A stretch of DNA of 64,000 nucleotides, taken from the NCBI RefSeq assembly GCF_900108185.1, contig NZ_FNVA01000008.1:186001-250000 (forward strand). The letters are read 5' to 3'. The notes below the pieces were generated by a model, which ran no database searches, was not told the DNA's origin, and saw nothing but the letters and a program-made list of their open reading frames with translations. Origin of the DNA: Bryocella elongata (lineage in GTDB: Bacteria; Acidobacteriota; Terriglobia; Terriglobales; Acidobacteriaceae). The first letter of the stretch is position 1, and each line of letters begins with the position of its first letter. A program made the position numbers and the translations under genes. Positions 33,000 to 41,910 of this stretch are shown one piece after another.

Positions 33000-34019
33000 A
33001 TGGATATTCTTGCGGTTGCACGAAAAGCAGGCGTTTCAACGGCCACGGTTTCCCGGGTTCTGAACGCGTCCCCGAAGGTGCGCGCGGCTACCGCGGAGCG
33101 CGTGCGCACGGCGATCGCGGAGCTGAACTATGTTCCGAATAATTCGGCACGGAGTTTGCGGTCGGGCAGAAGCAACCTGATGGGTCTGCTGATCTCGGAT
33201 GTGCGCAATCCATTCTTCCCGGATCTGATCGAGCACTTTGAGTCGCTCGCTGGGCAACATGGGATCGACGTAACGTTCGTGAACACGGGGTACAGCGAAG
33301 AGCGATTCTCGAACGGTGTGCGGCGGCTGCTGGAGCGCGGCGTGGATGGGATAGCGATACTGACCTCGGAGCTGAGCCGGGAGGGCATTGACCGGCTGCG
33401 GGCGACGAACACGCCGGTGGTATTTCTGAACCAGCCCACGGTGATCGGGAACTATCCGAACATCACGGTGGATTACGTGAAGGGGTTTCGCGATGCGGTG
33501 GACCATCTGCGGATGCTGGGACACTCGCGGATCGCGTTCCTGTCGGGGCCCCCGACGTTGAGTTCCGCGACACGGCGTCGCAAGGCGTTCCTTGCGGCGA
33601 TGCGCGCGTGTGGCATGGACAAGGAAGAGCCATGGGTGTTTGAAGGCGACCACAAGATTGCAGGGGGACGCCTGGTGGCGCAGCAGTTGTTCTCGATGGC
33701 GAAGCCCCCGACGGCGCTGATCTGCTCGAACGACATGATGGCGGTGGGTGTGTTGCAGGGAGCGAGCCAGCTCGGCGTTCGTATCCCGGATGCGCTGTCG
33801 CTGATTGGCTTCGACGACCTGTTTCTGTGCGAGGCGGTGCAGCCTGCGCTGACGAGCCTTCATCTGTCGCGCCAGGAGATTGCGAGCCGGGCGTTTTATG
33901 CGCTGCAGGCGGGGCGGGAAGATATGCCGCAGGCTCATGCATCGGTGATATTGCCGCATCTTGTGGTGCGTTCGTCGACGGCGCCGGTGGGTGGGAGCAA
34001 GGGGAAGCTGAAGCGGTAG
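33000..34019 (+). CDS. LacI family transcriptional regulator
   Basis: This encodes 339 residues. The helix-turn-helix MDILAVARKAGVSTATVSRVLNASPKVRAATAERV (1-35) begins right at the start codon, with the hinge helix NNSARSLRSGRSNL (44-57). The periplasmic-binding-protein-like core has LMGLLISDVRNPFFPDLIEHFE (57-78), VTFVNTGYSEERFSNGVRRLLERGVDGIAI, HSRIAFLSGPPTLSSATRRRKAF, ALICSNDMMAVGVLQ and LIGFDDLFLCEAVQPALTSL. It is divergent from the glutaminase gene and directly upstream of the sulfatase gene. Matching palindromes before four neighbouring genes make it the likely local repressor, released by a sugar ligand. Confidence 0.93.
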   Translation: MDILAVARKAGVSTATVSRVLNASPKVRAATAERVRTAIAELNYVPNNSARSLRSGRSNLMGLLISDVRNPFFPDLIEHFESLAGQHGIDVTFVNTGYSEERFSNGVRRLLERGVDGIAILTSELSREGIDRLRATNTPVVFLNQPTVIGNYPNITVDYVKGFRDAVDHLRMLGHSRIAFLSGPPTLSSATRRRKAFLAAMRACGMDKEEPWVFEGDHKIAGGRLVAQQLFSMAKPPTALICSNDMMAVGVLQGASQLGVRIPDALSLIGFDDLFLCEAVQPALTSLHLSRQEIASRAFYALQAGREDMPQAHASVILPHLVVRSSTAPVGGSKGKLKR

Positions 34020-34041
34020 TGGCGGAGGGAAAGGTCCCCGT

Positions 34042-34055
34042 TGTAAACCTTTACA
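34042..34055. promoter_or_regulatory. LacI-type operator at the sulfatase promoter
   Basis: TGTAAACCTTTACA, perfect 6-bp arms. Its right arm TTTACA (34050-34055) can be the -35 box, with TATGGT (34074-34079) as -10 after 18 bp, so repressor would cover the promoter. GGAG precedes the ATG at 34098. Confidence 0.7.
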
Positions 34056-34097
34056 TGAAATGCTCTCCTCGCGTATGGTGGTGCCCGGAGAGTGGTA

Positions 34098-35804
34098 ATG
34101 GACCGCCGACGCTTCCTTGAACTCGCAGCCGGGGCAACAATCAGTGGGAGCGCCGCCAGTGCGGCTGCACCAGCCTATGCAGCAGCACAGACGCGGGGGC
34201 AAGAGGCCTTCGTGGATCAGCGACGGGGCACTGCACCGTTTGAGCGGACACGGCAGGGCCGCGCGCCGAATATCTTCCTGATCTGCGCCGACATGGTTGG
34301 CCCGGACCTCTATCATCCTGAGCGTTCGTTCTCGCGCCATGTGCAGCTGCCGGCGATTCGAGCGTTGATGGATGATGGCACGTTTTTTGCGAATGCGTTC
34401 TGCACGGTGCCCTTGTGCTCGCCTTCGCGGGCTTCGTATCTTACAGGGCGTTACAGCTACATCCAGGGCAACGGAGAGCGTGCTCCTGAAGGGCTGGAGA
34501 CGCAGCTTCGGCGCGATGACACGATCTTTCCGGAGTACCTGAAGGCCAGCGGATACGAGACGCGCCAGGTGGGCAAGGCGCATGTGGGATCGGACAAGTT
34601 TCTCGATGCGTTTGGCGAGAACGACAATCCGTGGGATCGCTGGTCACCCCCGGTGTTCGACGATGATGGATACCTTGCGTATCAGCGATCGCTGGGCGTG
34701 AAGCCGCAGAAGTACTCGCGGGAGATTGTGTTCAAGCAGCAGGATCGCGTGTCGCCTGGGAACTCTGCTGGTGGATGGATTGTGCAGGAGGATGGCAAGG
34801 CGTTTCCGTTCGAAGCGCATTACAGCTACTACCTGGCGAAGCGCGCGGTGGATACGCTGCGGAACTACATGGAGAACGGCACGGCTGCGCGGCACCCGGT
34901 ATATCTGCAGCTGGATATCTTCGATCCGCACCAGCCGTTCTCGATTCCCTCAGGTTTTGAGGAGCGCGAGAAGGAACTGCGTGCCGCGGTGAAGCTGCCG
35001 GCATCGTATGAGCGCGCGGTGCAGAACAACTTCAAGCGCGAGGCCAACGAGCCGGAGATCCTGAACGTCTATCGGCGGTACTGGGGCATCTACGATGCGA
35101 AGGCGCTGGTGGACTACCGCGTGGCGTATGCGTTGCAGATGGAGCTGGTCGATCGCGTGATCGGGTACTTCCTCAGCGAGGTGACGAAGCTGGGGCTATA
35201 TGACGAGAGCGTGGTGGCCTTCATCAGCGATCACGGGGAGATGAACGGACGGCGCGCGATGGTGGACAAGGGCGTGTATCTGTATCCCGACGTGCTGCGC
35301 GTGCCGATGATCTTCAAGGTGCCGGGCGCGGCGAAGGGGCGCGTGGTGCAGGACACGGTATCGCTCCTTGACCTATCGCAGACACTGCTGGATGTTGCGG
35401 GTGTTCGTCCTGAAGCGATGATGGATGGCGTGTCGCTGCTGCCTGTGATTGGGGGTGGCAACGTGGAGCGCGCGAACCGGCTGCTGTTCTTCGGGGGATG
35501 GCATGTGGGTGTGAACTTTGCGTGCGGACTGGAACGTCGCACGAGCGATGGACGGCACTATGTGTATGCGTACAACTGCAGCTCGCCTTGCGATGAGCTG
35601 TATGACCTGGACAGCGAGGACGCGGTGAACCTGATCGATGAGCCGCAGTATGCCGGTGTATGCAAGGAGATGATTCAAGCGCTGGGTGCGGAGTTGCAGA
35701 AAGATCCACGATGGGTTGGGTATTGGGCGGAGTTCCGGATTGCGCGGTATGACGATCTGCCGAAGATGAATGGAGATATGCAGCTGTTTACGAAGCCGAG
35801 TTAG
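34098..35804 (+). CDS. sulfatase, formylglycine type, Tat-exported
   Basis: This encodes 568 residues. MDRRRFLELAAGATISGSAASAAAPAYAAA is a twin-arginine signal. The ATG at 34098 has GGAG seven bases before it, better than the GTG at 34092. The catalytic motif CSPSRASYLTGR starts at C107, which would be converted to formylglycine, so it is a cysteine-type S1 sulfatase. Metal ligands are in NIFLICADMVGPD (58-70) and later VAFISDHGEMNG (Asp-His); VGKAHVG supplies a Lys/His pair. It cleaves sulfate esters from glycans, but no maturase gene is nearby. The gene has its own operator and ends at the hairpin shared with the TonB receptor gene. Confidence 0.9.
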   Translation: MDRRRFLELAAGATISGSAASAAAPAYAAAQTRGQEAFVDQRRGTAPFERTRQGRAPNIFLICADMVGPDLYHPERSFSRHVQLPAIRALMDDGTFFANAFCTVPLCSPSRASYLTGRYSYIQGNGERAPEGLETQLRRDDTIFPEYLKASGYETRQVGKAHVGSDKFLDAFGENDNPWDRWSPPVFDDDGYLAYQRSLGVKPQKYSREIVFKQQDRVSPGNSAGGWIVQEDGKAFPFEAHYSYYLAKRAVDTLRNYMENGTAARHPVYLQLDIFDPHQPFSIPSGFEEREKELRAAVKLPASYERAVQNNFKREANEPEILNVYRRYWGIYDAKALVDYRVAYALQMELVDRVIGYFLSEVTKLGLYDESVVAFISDHGEMNGRRAMVDKGVYLYPDVLRVPMIFKVPGAAKGRVVQDTVSLLDLSQTLLDVAGVRPEAMMDGVSLLPVIGGGNVERANRLLFFGGWHVGVNFACGLERRTSDGRHYVYAYNCSSPCDELYDLDSEDAVNLIDEPQYAGVCKEMIQALGAELQKDPRWVGYWAEFRIARYDDLPKMNGDMQLFTKPS

Positions 35805-35835
35805 ATGGGCAGAGAGTAGACAGTAGAGTGAAAGC

Positions 35836-35870
35836 AAAAGGCCCGCAGCCATGTTGGCAGCGGGCCTTTT
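35836..35870. terminator. bidirectional terminator
   Basis: AAAAGGCCCGC / GCGGGCCTTTT with further GCC-GGC pairing inside, giving T runs on both strands. It lies between convergent sulfatase and TonB receptor genes. Confidence 0.9.
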
Positions 35871-35885
35871 GTTGCGTGGTTGAGG

Positions 35886-38800
35886 TTAGAAGTTGAGGGT
35901 TCCACCGATCTGGACGATGCGGTTGTCGTGGGAGGTGCTGGTGATCTGGCCGAAGGTAGCGTTGGAGGCGATGCCGGAGGCCGGGTTGCCGAACTGGGTG
36001 TGGTTGAAGGCGTTGAAGAACTCACCACGAAGGGTGAACTTCCAATCGCGATAGATGGCGAAGGCCTTGTGTGCGCCAAGGTCCCAGTTGTTGAGGCCAG
36101 GACCGATGACGTCGTCGAAGCCGGCGTTGCCGTACCAGGCGATCACGCCGGGAGTTGCGGGGTGATCGAGGTATGGGTCGGCGTAGCAGGGAGAGACGCT
36201 CGCAACTGCAGGAGCCATCCAGAAGTTGCCATTGGTGCGGACGTTCTTGTTCGCAAGAGCCTTGTGGCCGTTGCAGGTTTCGTCCGCGTGGATGTTTGCC
36301 GGAGACCAGACGGTGCGATTGGGAGCGGTGATGGTGAAGGGAGTACCGCGCTGCATCGTTGCGATGGCATCGATGCTCCAGCCGCCGACGATCTCATTGA
36401 CGACGGGACCAACGTTGTGAAGGAAGGGCTTGCTCTTGCCGAAGGGAAGTTCAGCGACAGCACTGATGACGAGTGAGAGCGGGACGTCCGAGGTGGTGAG
36501 GCCATAGTCGCAGCGGATGCAGCTGCGGTTCTGGTTGAGCGTGCCGTTGGAGCCCTGTTGCGCGGCGGCGAGAGCCTTGGAGTAGTTGAAGTTGGTGATG
36601 AGGCTGAAGCCGTCGGCGAACTGGCGCTGGAACTTTACGAGCAGCGAGTTGTAATTGCCGTAACCAATGCTGGAGGCTTCCTGGATGTAGGGATACTTCG
36701 GGTAATAGGGATTGTTGGCGTTATTGCAAGCGTAGGAGCCGACGGAGGAGCAGTCGATGGGATCGAAGTTCAGAGCGAGGTGATGCGATTCGTTGCCGAT
36801 GTAGGCGATGTCAAGCAGGTACTTGGTGCCGAAGTTGTGCTGGACATCAAGGTTCCACTGCGAGATGTATGGCGTACGGTTGTTGGCCCCGAGATACTGG
36901 ATGGCGCCGGTGACGTTGGCCGCCTGGGTGGGAGTGATCTGTCCGGTAGTGACTGCGGGCATGGCGTTGACGCCCAGCACATAGGTGGGGTTGGGTTGCG
37001 TGTTGGTGACGGAGCTGTTGACGGTGATGTATTCGCTGACGACGGAGTACTGGGCGTTCACGTCCATCTGGGTGGTGTAGTAGAGGCCCCAGCCGGCGCG
37101 GATGGTGGTGTTCTTGAGCGCGGTGGGCGACCATGCGATGCCGACGCGCGGCGCCCAGTTGGTCATGGTCATGGGGTAGACCTCGGGGTTGGTCTGTCCG
37201 AGGGCGGCGAAGGTTTCGAGGCCAGTGTTGAAGTCGAAGCTGTGGATGAGGTTCTTGTCGGAGCCTACGGGGTTGGGGGTGGTGCTACCGAACCAGGCAA
37301 GTGCGACATTGGCGGTCAGCGTTGGCGAGACCTTCCAGGTGTCTTCGATGTAAGGCGACGCGGTGGTCCACCGGAAATGGGTCTTGGGCATACCGATGGA
37401 CTGACCGCTGCTGAGATCACCGAGCAGGAAGTCGGCGAAGGCGTTGCCGGTGTTGGCCTGAACGGTGTAGGCGCTGGTGCCGTTGAGCTGCGCGGTGTAG
37501 GTGTCGTTGAAGGTGAAGACACCGCGTGCGTTGGCGTTGGCGCTGGATTGTACGTTGCGGCTGTAGAGGATAATGGCGCCGAACTTAATCTGGTGGTTGC
37601 CCTTGAGCCAGTTGAAGCTGTCGTGGATCTGGTAGATGTTATCGATATCACCAAGCAATCCGGTGGAGGCTCCGAAGCCTGCGTAGCCGCCGGAGATGTT
37701 GATGCCGGGGACGCCGTTGGGATCTTCAGTCCCTGTGATGTTGAGCTTCTGCTGGAGGCCCGGCACGGTGGCGCCTTCATCGTAGACAGCGTCGCGTACG
37801 ACACCGGCGCGGAACTCATTGACCATGCGCGAATTCAAGGTCCAGTTCCAGCCGAGAGCCACGTACTCGGTATCGAGGGGGTAGTATGCTCCCTGTCCTG
37901 GAAAAAGGCCTGGGTTGCTGTAGGGCGAGTTGAGCCACGTGCCCTGCGCAAAGACCTGATGCTTTGGACCAAGGTTGTAATCGATGCGGCCGGTGAACTG
38001 GTCGGAGTTGAGCGTGGTCTTGGGAGAGCCGTAGTAGCGGCCCTGCGAGGTGGAGATAGCCGGGCCAGCTGCATAGTAGCCGAGCAAGGTCTGAATGCTG
38101 CTGGAGATTCGCGCGGCGGGAATCTTGTTGCCGGGGAACTGCGTGCGCTGGAGGGTAACAGGGTTGAACGTGGTTGGATCGTAGATGGGGGTGGAGAGTG
38201 CGGAAAAGTCACCGCCCAGCATGGCTGAAGTAGGTGTGACGGCGTTGGATACGGCGGTAAGGATCTGACGATAGCCTTCGTAATTGGTGAAGAAGAAGAG
38301 CTTGTCGTGAAGGACGGGACCGCCGAAATAGAAGCCGAACTGGTTCTGGTTATAGGGGCCGGGGAGCTGTGGAACTCCGGCGCTGATGGCGAAGTAGTTG
38401 CGAGCCTGCAGGTAGCTATTGCGGTTATATTCGTAAACTTCGCCGTGGTACTTGTTGGTACCACTCTTGGTGACGGTGTCGACGACGGCGGGGTTGGGGC
38501 CAAGGTCGGGCATGAAGAAGCCGTAGTGGACTTCGAACTGGTCGATGGCTTCGGTGGAGATATTCAGCGAGTTATTTGCGGCGCGGGAGCCCACGGTTTC
38601 GAGGCCGTTGAGCAGGTACATGGTGTAGTCGGGCTCGTTGCCTGCGACGTTGATGGAGAGGCCGGGGTGGCCGGTCTGTGCGATGGAGTTATTCGCAGCG
38701 CCGGAGTTGTTGAAGGCCGCTCCAGAAAGCAAGGCGAGCTGTAGGAAGTTGCGATTGTTCAGCGGCAGGTTCTCGACGCTCTGCGGTCCGATGACGGTGC

Positions 38801-39206
38801 CCATGTCATTGGAGCTGGGGTCGATGAGGTTGCTGAGGCCGCTGGCTTCGACGACGACCTGATCGGAAGCAGAGACGCCGAGCTTGGCGTTCTCAGTGGC
38901 TTTCTGGCCGACGACGAGGTTGAAGCTCGCTACCTTGTATGAGCCGAAGGAGTCCTTGGTGACCTCGAGCGAATAGAGGCCGGGAGAAAGAGCAGGGAAG
39001 GAGTATGCACCCTGGGAATCGGTCGAAGCCTTGAAGATGGTGCCGTTGGATGTGTTGGTGAGAGTGATGTTTGCGTTTGGAATGACCGCACCCGTTGAGT
39101 CTGTGACTGTACCTTCCACAGAGCTTCCGCTTTGTGCGCGGCCGAGCGGTGCGCTGGCGAGTGCGAGGGAAGCGGCCAGCATCCAGTAACGTAAATGGAC
39201 TTTCAT
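35886..39206 (-). CDS. TonB-dependent receptor with carboxypeptidase-like N-domain (1)
   Basis: This encodes 1106 residues. The signal peptide is MKVHLRYWMLAASLALASAPLGRAQ. A carboxypeptidase regulatory-like fold follows (GSSVEGTVTDSTGAVIPNANITLTN ... GAYSFPALSPGLYSLEV, 27-85). The plug has LPLNNRNFLQLALLSGAAF (near 145) and the repeat DYTMYLLNGLETVGSR. The large 22-strand barrel ends QIGGTLNF with a terminal Phe. This Oar-like class, typical of Acidobacteriota, takes up large oligosaccharides across the outer membrane using TonB/ExbBD energy. The promoter and operator are at 39295-39349. It faces GH51 divergently and so is likely coregulated with it. Confidence 0.92.
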   Translation of the reverse strand: MKVHLRYWMLAASLALASAPLGRAQSGSSVEGTVTDSTGAVIPNANITLTNTSNGTIFKASTDSQGAYSFPALSPGLYSLEVTKDSFGSYKVASFNLVVGQKATENAKLGVSASDQVVVEASGLSNLIDPSSNDMGTVIGPQSVENLPLNNRNFLQLALLSGAAFNNSGAANNSIAQTGHPGLSINVAGNEPDYTMYLLNGLETVGSRAANNSLNISTEAIDQFEVHYGFFMPDLGPNPAVVDTVTKSGTNKYHGEVYEYNRNSYLQARNYFAISAGVPQLPGPYNQNQFGFYFGGPVLHDKLFFFTNYEGYRQILTAVSNAVTPTSAMLGGDFSALSTPIYDPTTFNPVTLQRTQFPGNKIPAARISSSIQTLLGYYAAGPAISTSQGRYYGSPKTTLNSDQFTGRIDYNLGPKHQVFAQGTWLNSPYSNPGLFPGQGAYYPLDTEYVALGWNWTLNSRMVNEFRAGVVRDAVYDEGATVPGLQQKLNITGTEDPNGVPGINISGGYAGFGASTGLLGDIDNIYQIHDSFNWLKGNHQIKFGAIILYSRNVQSSANANARGVFTFNDTYTAQLNGTSAYTVQANTGNAFADFLLGDLSSGQSIGMPKTHFRWTTASPYIEDTWKVSPTLTANVALAWFGSTTPNPVGSDKNLIHSFDFNTGLETFAALGQTNPEVYPMTMTNWAPRVGIAWSPTALKNTTIRAGWGLYYTTQMDVNAQYSVVSEYITVNSSVTNTQPNPTYVLGVNAMPAVTTGQITPTQAANVTGAIQYLGANNRTPYISQWNLDVQHNFGTKYLLDIAYIGNESHHLALNFDPIDCSSVGSYACNNANNPYYPKYPYIQEASSIGYGNYNSLLVKFQRQFADGFSLITNFNYSKALAAAQQGSNGTLNQNRSCIRCDYGLTTSDVPLSLVISAVAELPFGKSKPFLHNVGPVVNEIVGGWSIDAIATMQRGTPFTITAPNRTVWSPANIHADETCNGHKALANKNVRTNGNFWMAPAVASVSPCYADPYLDHPATPGVIAWYGNAGFDDVIGPGLNNWDLGAHKAFAIYRDWKFTLRGEFFNAFNHTQFGNPASGIASNATFGQITSTSHDNRIVQIGGTLNF

Positions 39207-39294
39207 GAGTTGCCTCCAGAAATCCTCGACGAGTCGAGGTGTAGTGCACTCAGGAACGCTTTGAAAGTTGAGAGGGAGCGTTACCGGTACAGAA

Positions 39295-39349
39295 TGTAAT
39301 GGTTTTCAAAATCGGCGGAAGCATATTTCCCAGCGCGCGGCACTGTCAA
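39295..39349 (-). promoter_or_regulatory. promoter and LacI-type operator of the TonB receptor gene
   Basis: On the minus strand TTGACA (39344-39349), 18-bp spacer, TATGCT (39320-39325). The operator TGAAAACCATTACA occupies 39295-39308, just after the predicted start of transcription, which suits roadblock repression. Confidence 0.7.
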
Positions 39350-39636
39350 GACGCAAATTGTCACAAGCCTTTCTGCGGAAATGCGCAGTGAGACGGCCCG
39401 GCTATGGCGTGCGAATGCAGTCCGACAGATTCTCTGGGGCGTGTGACGAAGCGGATCCTGAAGAGATCGCTAGATGGCGCAGGGACAACAGGCACGCGGG
39501 CAACAACAGGCAACCACCGCGGTTAGCGGAAGGCCAGCGATGCCGAAGAGCGAGAGAGAAGCGCGCATGTTGATGGCTATCATACACAAAGTGGAGTCCG
39601 GATTGAATGCGAAGGGTATGGAGTGGAGGAGTTCGC

Positions 39637-39684
39637 TTGACAGGTGCGTCGTGTCCGCCTAGCGTTGTTGCGTAAACGATTACA
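39637..39684 (+). promoter_or_regulatory. promoter and LacI-type operator of GH51
   Basis: TTGACA (39637-39642), 17 bp, TAGCGT (39660-39665). The operator CGTAAACGATTACA (39671-39684) covers the predicted start of transcription and ends one base before the ATG, where a Shine-Dalgarno would normally be. Confidence 0.65.
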
Positions 39685-39685
39685 T

Positions 39686-41749
39686 ATGCGATCTGACCTC
39701 ATACTTTCCTCGCTCCCCATTGCTCTTGGCGCCGCGCTGCTGGCGGTTGCCGCGCCCGTCTCAGCGCAGGTGACTGAAGGCAAGCCGATGCCGCCCGTGG
39801 TGAACGTGCATGTCGATGCCGGCGGCGATCTCGGCAAGGTTCCGGAACGGATCTTTGGGACGTTCATTGAGCCGATCGACTATTCGATCGACAACGGTGT
39901 TGTGGCTGAGGTGCTGGTGGATGGCAGCCTGGAGGCCGGGTTGTGGAACCACGCGATGGTGGAGCAGATCTATCGCGATCAACCGGAGCTGATTGAATCC
40001 AGCAACCAGACGGGCATACCGATTCCGTGGGCGCCGCTGAATGCGGCGGCGGGGAACCGCTATGAGCTGCATGTTGGCAACGCGGCAAACAGCTGGCAGT
40101 CGCTGGAGATCATGGGCGTGCCGGGTCAGTTGACGGGAATTGCGCAGAGGGTATACCTGCCGGTGCCGCGCGCGCTGAAGTACAACGTATCGATCTACGC
40201 GAAGCACGTGAGCGGACCGGCGAGGCTCACGTTATCGCTGCGGGCGATGCAGTCGAATGATGTGATCGCAGAGGCCAGCGTGGATGCGGGCGCGGACCAA
40301 TGGACGAAGTACACCGCGACGATTGAACTTAAGCCGGGACAGGTGCGCCGGCTGGAGCCGGTGCGGTTCGCGGTATCGGTGGAAGGCACGGGACGGATCG
40401 ATGTGGACCAGATTTCGCTGATGCCTGCGGATGCGATGGGCACGTTGGATCCGGATGTGGTGCACATGGCCGCGGCGATGCACATGAAGGAGCTGCGGCT
40501 GGGCGGGAACTTCTCGAGCTACTACCACTGGAAGGATGGCGTCGGGCCGCTGGACAAGCGGGTGACGATGGAGAACATCGCGTGGGGCATACCGGAGTAC
40601 AACAACTTTGGTACCGACGAGTTCCTGCAGTTCTGCCAGCTGGTGCATGCGGAGCCGCAGTTCAATGTGAACGAGGGCAGCGGCACTCCGGAAGAGGCTG
40701 CGGAGTGGATGAAGTATGTGCGCGAGCGGTATCACGGGCCGATGATCGTGGAGATGGGCAATGAGCTCTACGGGCACTGGCAGGTGGGATATCCGACGGT
40801 GGATGAGATCGGGCCGAGGACGCTGGAGTTCAGCAAAGCGCTGCGGCCGGTGATTGGCGATGCGACGCTGATGGCGACGGGCGGAACTCCCGATGGATTC
40901 GAGAGGTGGAATGCGGCGCTGATTGCGAATCCGGCGGGGACGCAGGATTTGATTACGACGCACTTCATCACGGGGACCAACCATGTGAAGCTGACGCCGT
41001 ATACGCCGGACTTTATGGCGCAGGCGGCGTATGCGGTGCCGTTCGCGGTGGGGAAGAACTTTGACCGCATGCAGGCGCAGCTGGATGCGAAGCCGGGCTA
41101 CAAAAACACGCACTTCGCGGTGACGGAGTGGCTGTTCAACAGCAAGGGCCAGGGCGAACGGAACTTCACGAACGAAAGCCCCAGCAGCCGCAATGAGGGC
41201 GGCGCGGTGATGATCGCGGCGACGTTCAACACGTACTTCCGGCATAACCAGGAGATCAAGCTGGTGGACATGACGGGGTTGATGGAGTTTGCGGGGATCT
41301 GGAAGCGCAAGGAGCAGGTATTTGGGACGCCTGCGTACTACGCGTTCGGGCTGTACTCGCAGGCGCAGGGGCAGACGGTGTTGCCTGTGGTGACGGACTC
41401 TGGCACGTACAGCGTGAAGAACGGGACGCAGGGGTATGCGGATGCCAACGACGTGCCGTATATCGACGTTGCCGCGACGCGGAGCGTCGATGGGAAGACG
41501 CTGACGCTGTACTGTGTGAACCGGTCCATCAGTGTAGATGAGCCGGCGAGCTTCGATGTGGGGAACTTTGCGGCGGGGCAGGCGTTTGTGCAGCAGATTA
41601 CGGCGGCGTCTCGTTATGTGATGAACGATGAGGTGGAGCCGCAGCGTGTGGTGCCGGTGCCGTTTGGGATGGTGGTGCCGCAGAGTGCGCCGCTGAAGGT
41701 GACGCTGCCGCATGAGTCGGTGACGGTGATTACGCTGAGCGCGAAGTAG
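39686..41749 (+). CDS. GH51 alpha-L-arabinofuranosidase
   Basis: This encodes 687 residues. The signal peptide is MRSDLILSSLPIALGAALLAVAAPVSAQ. Residues 40-250 hold an N-terminal beta part and a carbohydrate-binding jelly roll (GIAQRVYLPVPRALKYNVSIYAKHV...). The barrel has KELRLGGNFSSYYHWKDGVGPLDKR (268-292), VEMGNELYGHW with acid/base E360, and HFAVTEWLF with nucleophile E481. A C-terminal beta-sandwich ends in VTVITLSAK. It removes arabinofuranosyl side chains from arabinan or arabinoxylan. The ATG follows the operator directly and no Shine-Dalgarno is seen; a GTG at 39644 in frame would lie upstream of the -10 box. Confidence 0.9.
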   Translation: MRSDLILSSLPIALGAALLAVAAPVSAQVTEGKPMPPVVNVHVDAGGDLGKVPERIFGTFIEPIDYSIDNGVVAEVLVDGSLEAGLWNHAMVEQIYRDQPELIESSNQTGIPIPWAPLNAAAGNRYELHVGNAANSWQSLEIMGVPGQLTGIAQRVYLPVPRALKYNVSIYAKHVSGPARLTLSLRAMQSNDVIAEASVDAGADQWTKYTATIELKPGQVRRLEPVRFAVSVEGTGRIDVDQISLMPADAMGTLDPDVVHMAAAMHMKELRLGGNFSSYYHWKDGVGPLDKRVTMENIAWGIPEYNNFGTDEFLQFCQLVHAEPQFNVNEGSGTPEEAAEWMKYVRERYHGPMIVEMGNELYGHWQVGYPTVDEIGPRTLEFSKALRPVIGDATLMATGGTPDGFERWNAALIANPAGTQDLITTHFITGTNHVKLTPYTPDFMAQAAYAVPFAVGKNFDRMQAQLDAKPGYKNTHFAVTEWLFNSKGQGERNFTNESPSSRNEGGAVMIAATFNTYFRHNQEIKLVDMTGLMEFAGIWKRKEQVFGTPAYYAFGLYSQAQGQTVLPVVTDSGTYSVKNGTQGYADANDVPYIDVAATRSVDGKTLTLYCVNRSISVDEPASFDVGNFAAGQAFVQQITAASRYVMNDEVEPQRVVPVPFGMVVPQSAPLKVTLPHESVTVITLSAK

Positions 41750-41773
41750 CGGAGGGCGCGAGCGAACGGCTTG

Positions 41774-41869
41774 AGCTATAGAGGTGCGAGGTGTCCAGGT
41801 AGGAGCAAAGAGTGAGGTAGAGGATCTGGCTGTAGAGGTAGGAGGTATTCAGGTTGGATACAGGAGTGA
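41774..41869 (+). repeat. two R3 elements after GH51
   Basis: Copy one (41774-41818): gctatagaggtgcgaggtgt, then ccaggtaggagc and aaagagtgagg. Copy two (41829-41869): GCTGTAGAGGTAGGAGG, then tattcaggttggatacagg and agtga. Confidence 0.75.
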
Positions 41870-41902
41870 GTGGGCCCGCATCTTGAGAAGATGCGGGCCC
41901 AC
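41870..41902. terminator. convergent hairpin between GH51 and GH105
   Basis: GTGGGCCCGCATCTT / AAGATGCGGGCCCAC, perfect 15-bp arms, loop GAG, followed by GTTCTTTG. It may be a further derivative of R1 (shared GTGGG and ATCTT/AAGAT core). Confidence 0.8.
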
Positions 41903-41910
41903 GTTCTTTG

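Larger units (their letters stand above)
39207..39685. other. divergent control region, TonB receptor / GH51
   Basis: This 479-bp region carries two promoters, each with a LacI-type operator (separate entries). The middle (39360-39600) is A-rich in places. It contains one open stretch at 39474-39662 starting MAQGQQARGQQQ, which has no good ribosome site and no family pattern, so it is not called a gene. Confidence 0.6.

Noticed and set aside
39474-39662. 62-residue open frame MAQGQQARGQQQ between TonB receptor 1 and GH51
   Set aside because: There is no ribosome site, it overlaps the GH51 promoter, and its composition is low complexity.
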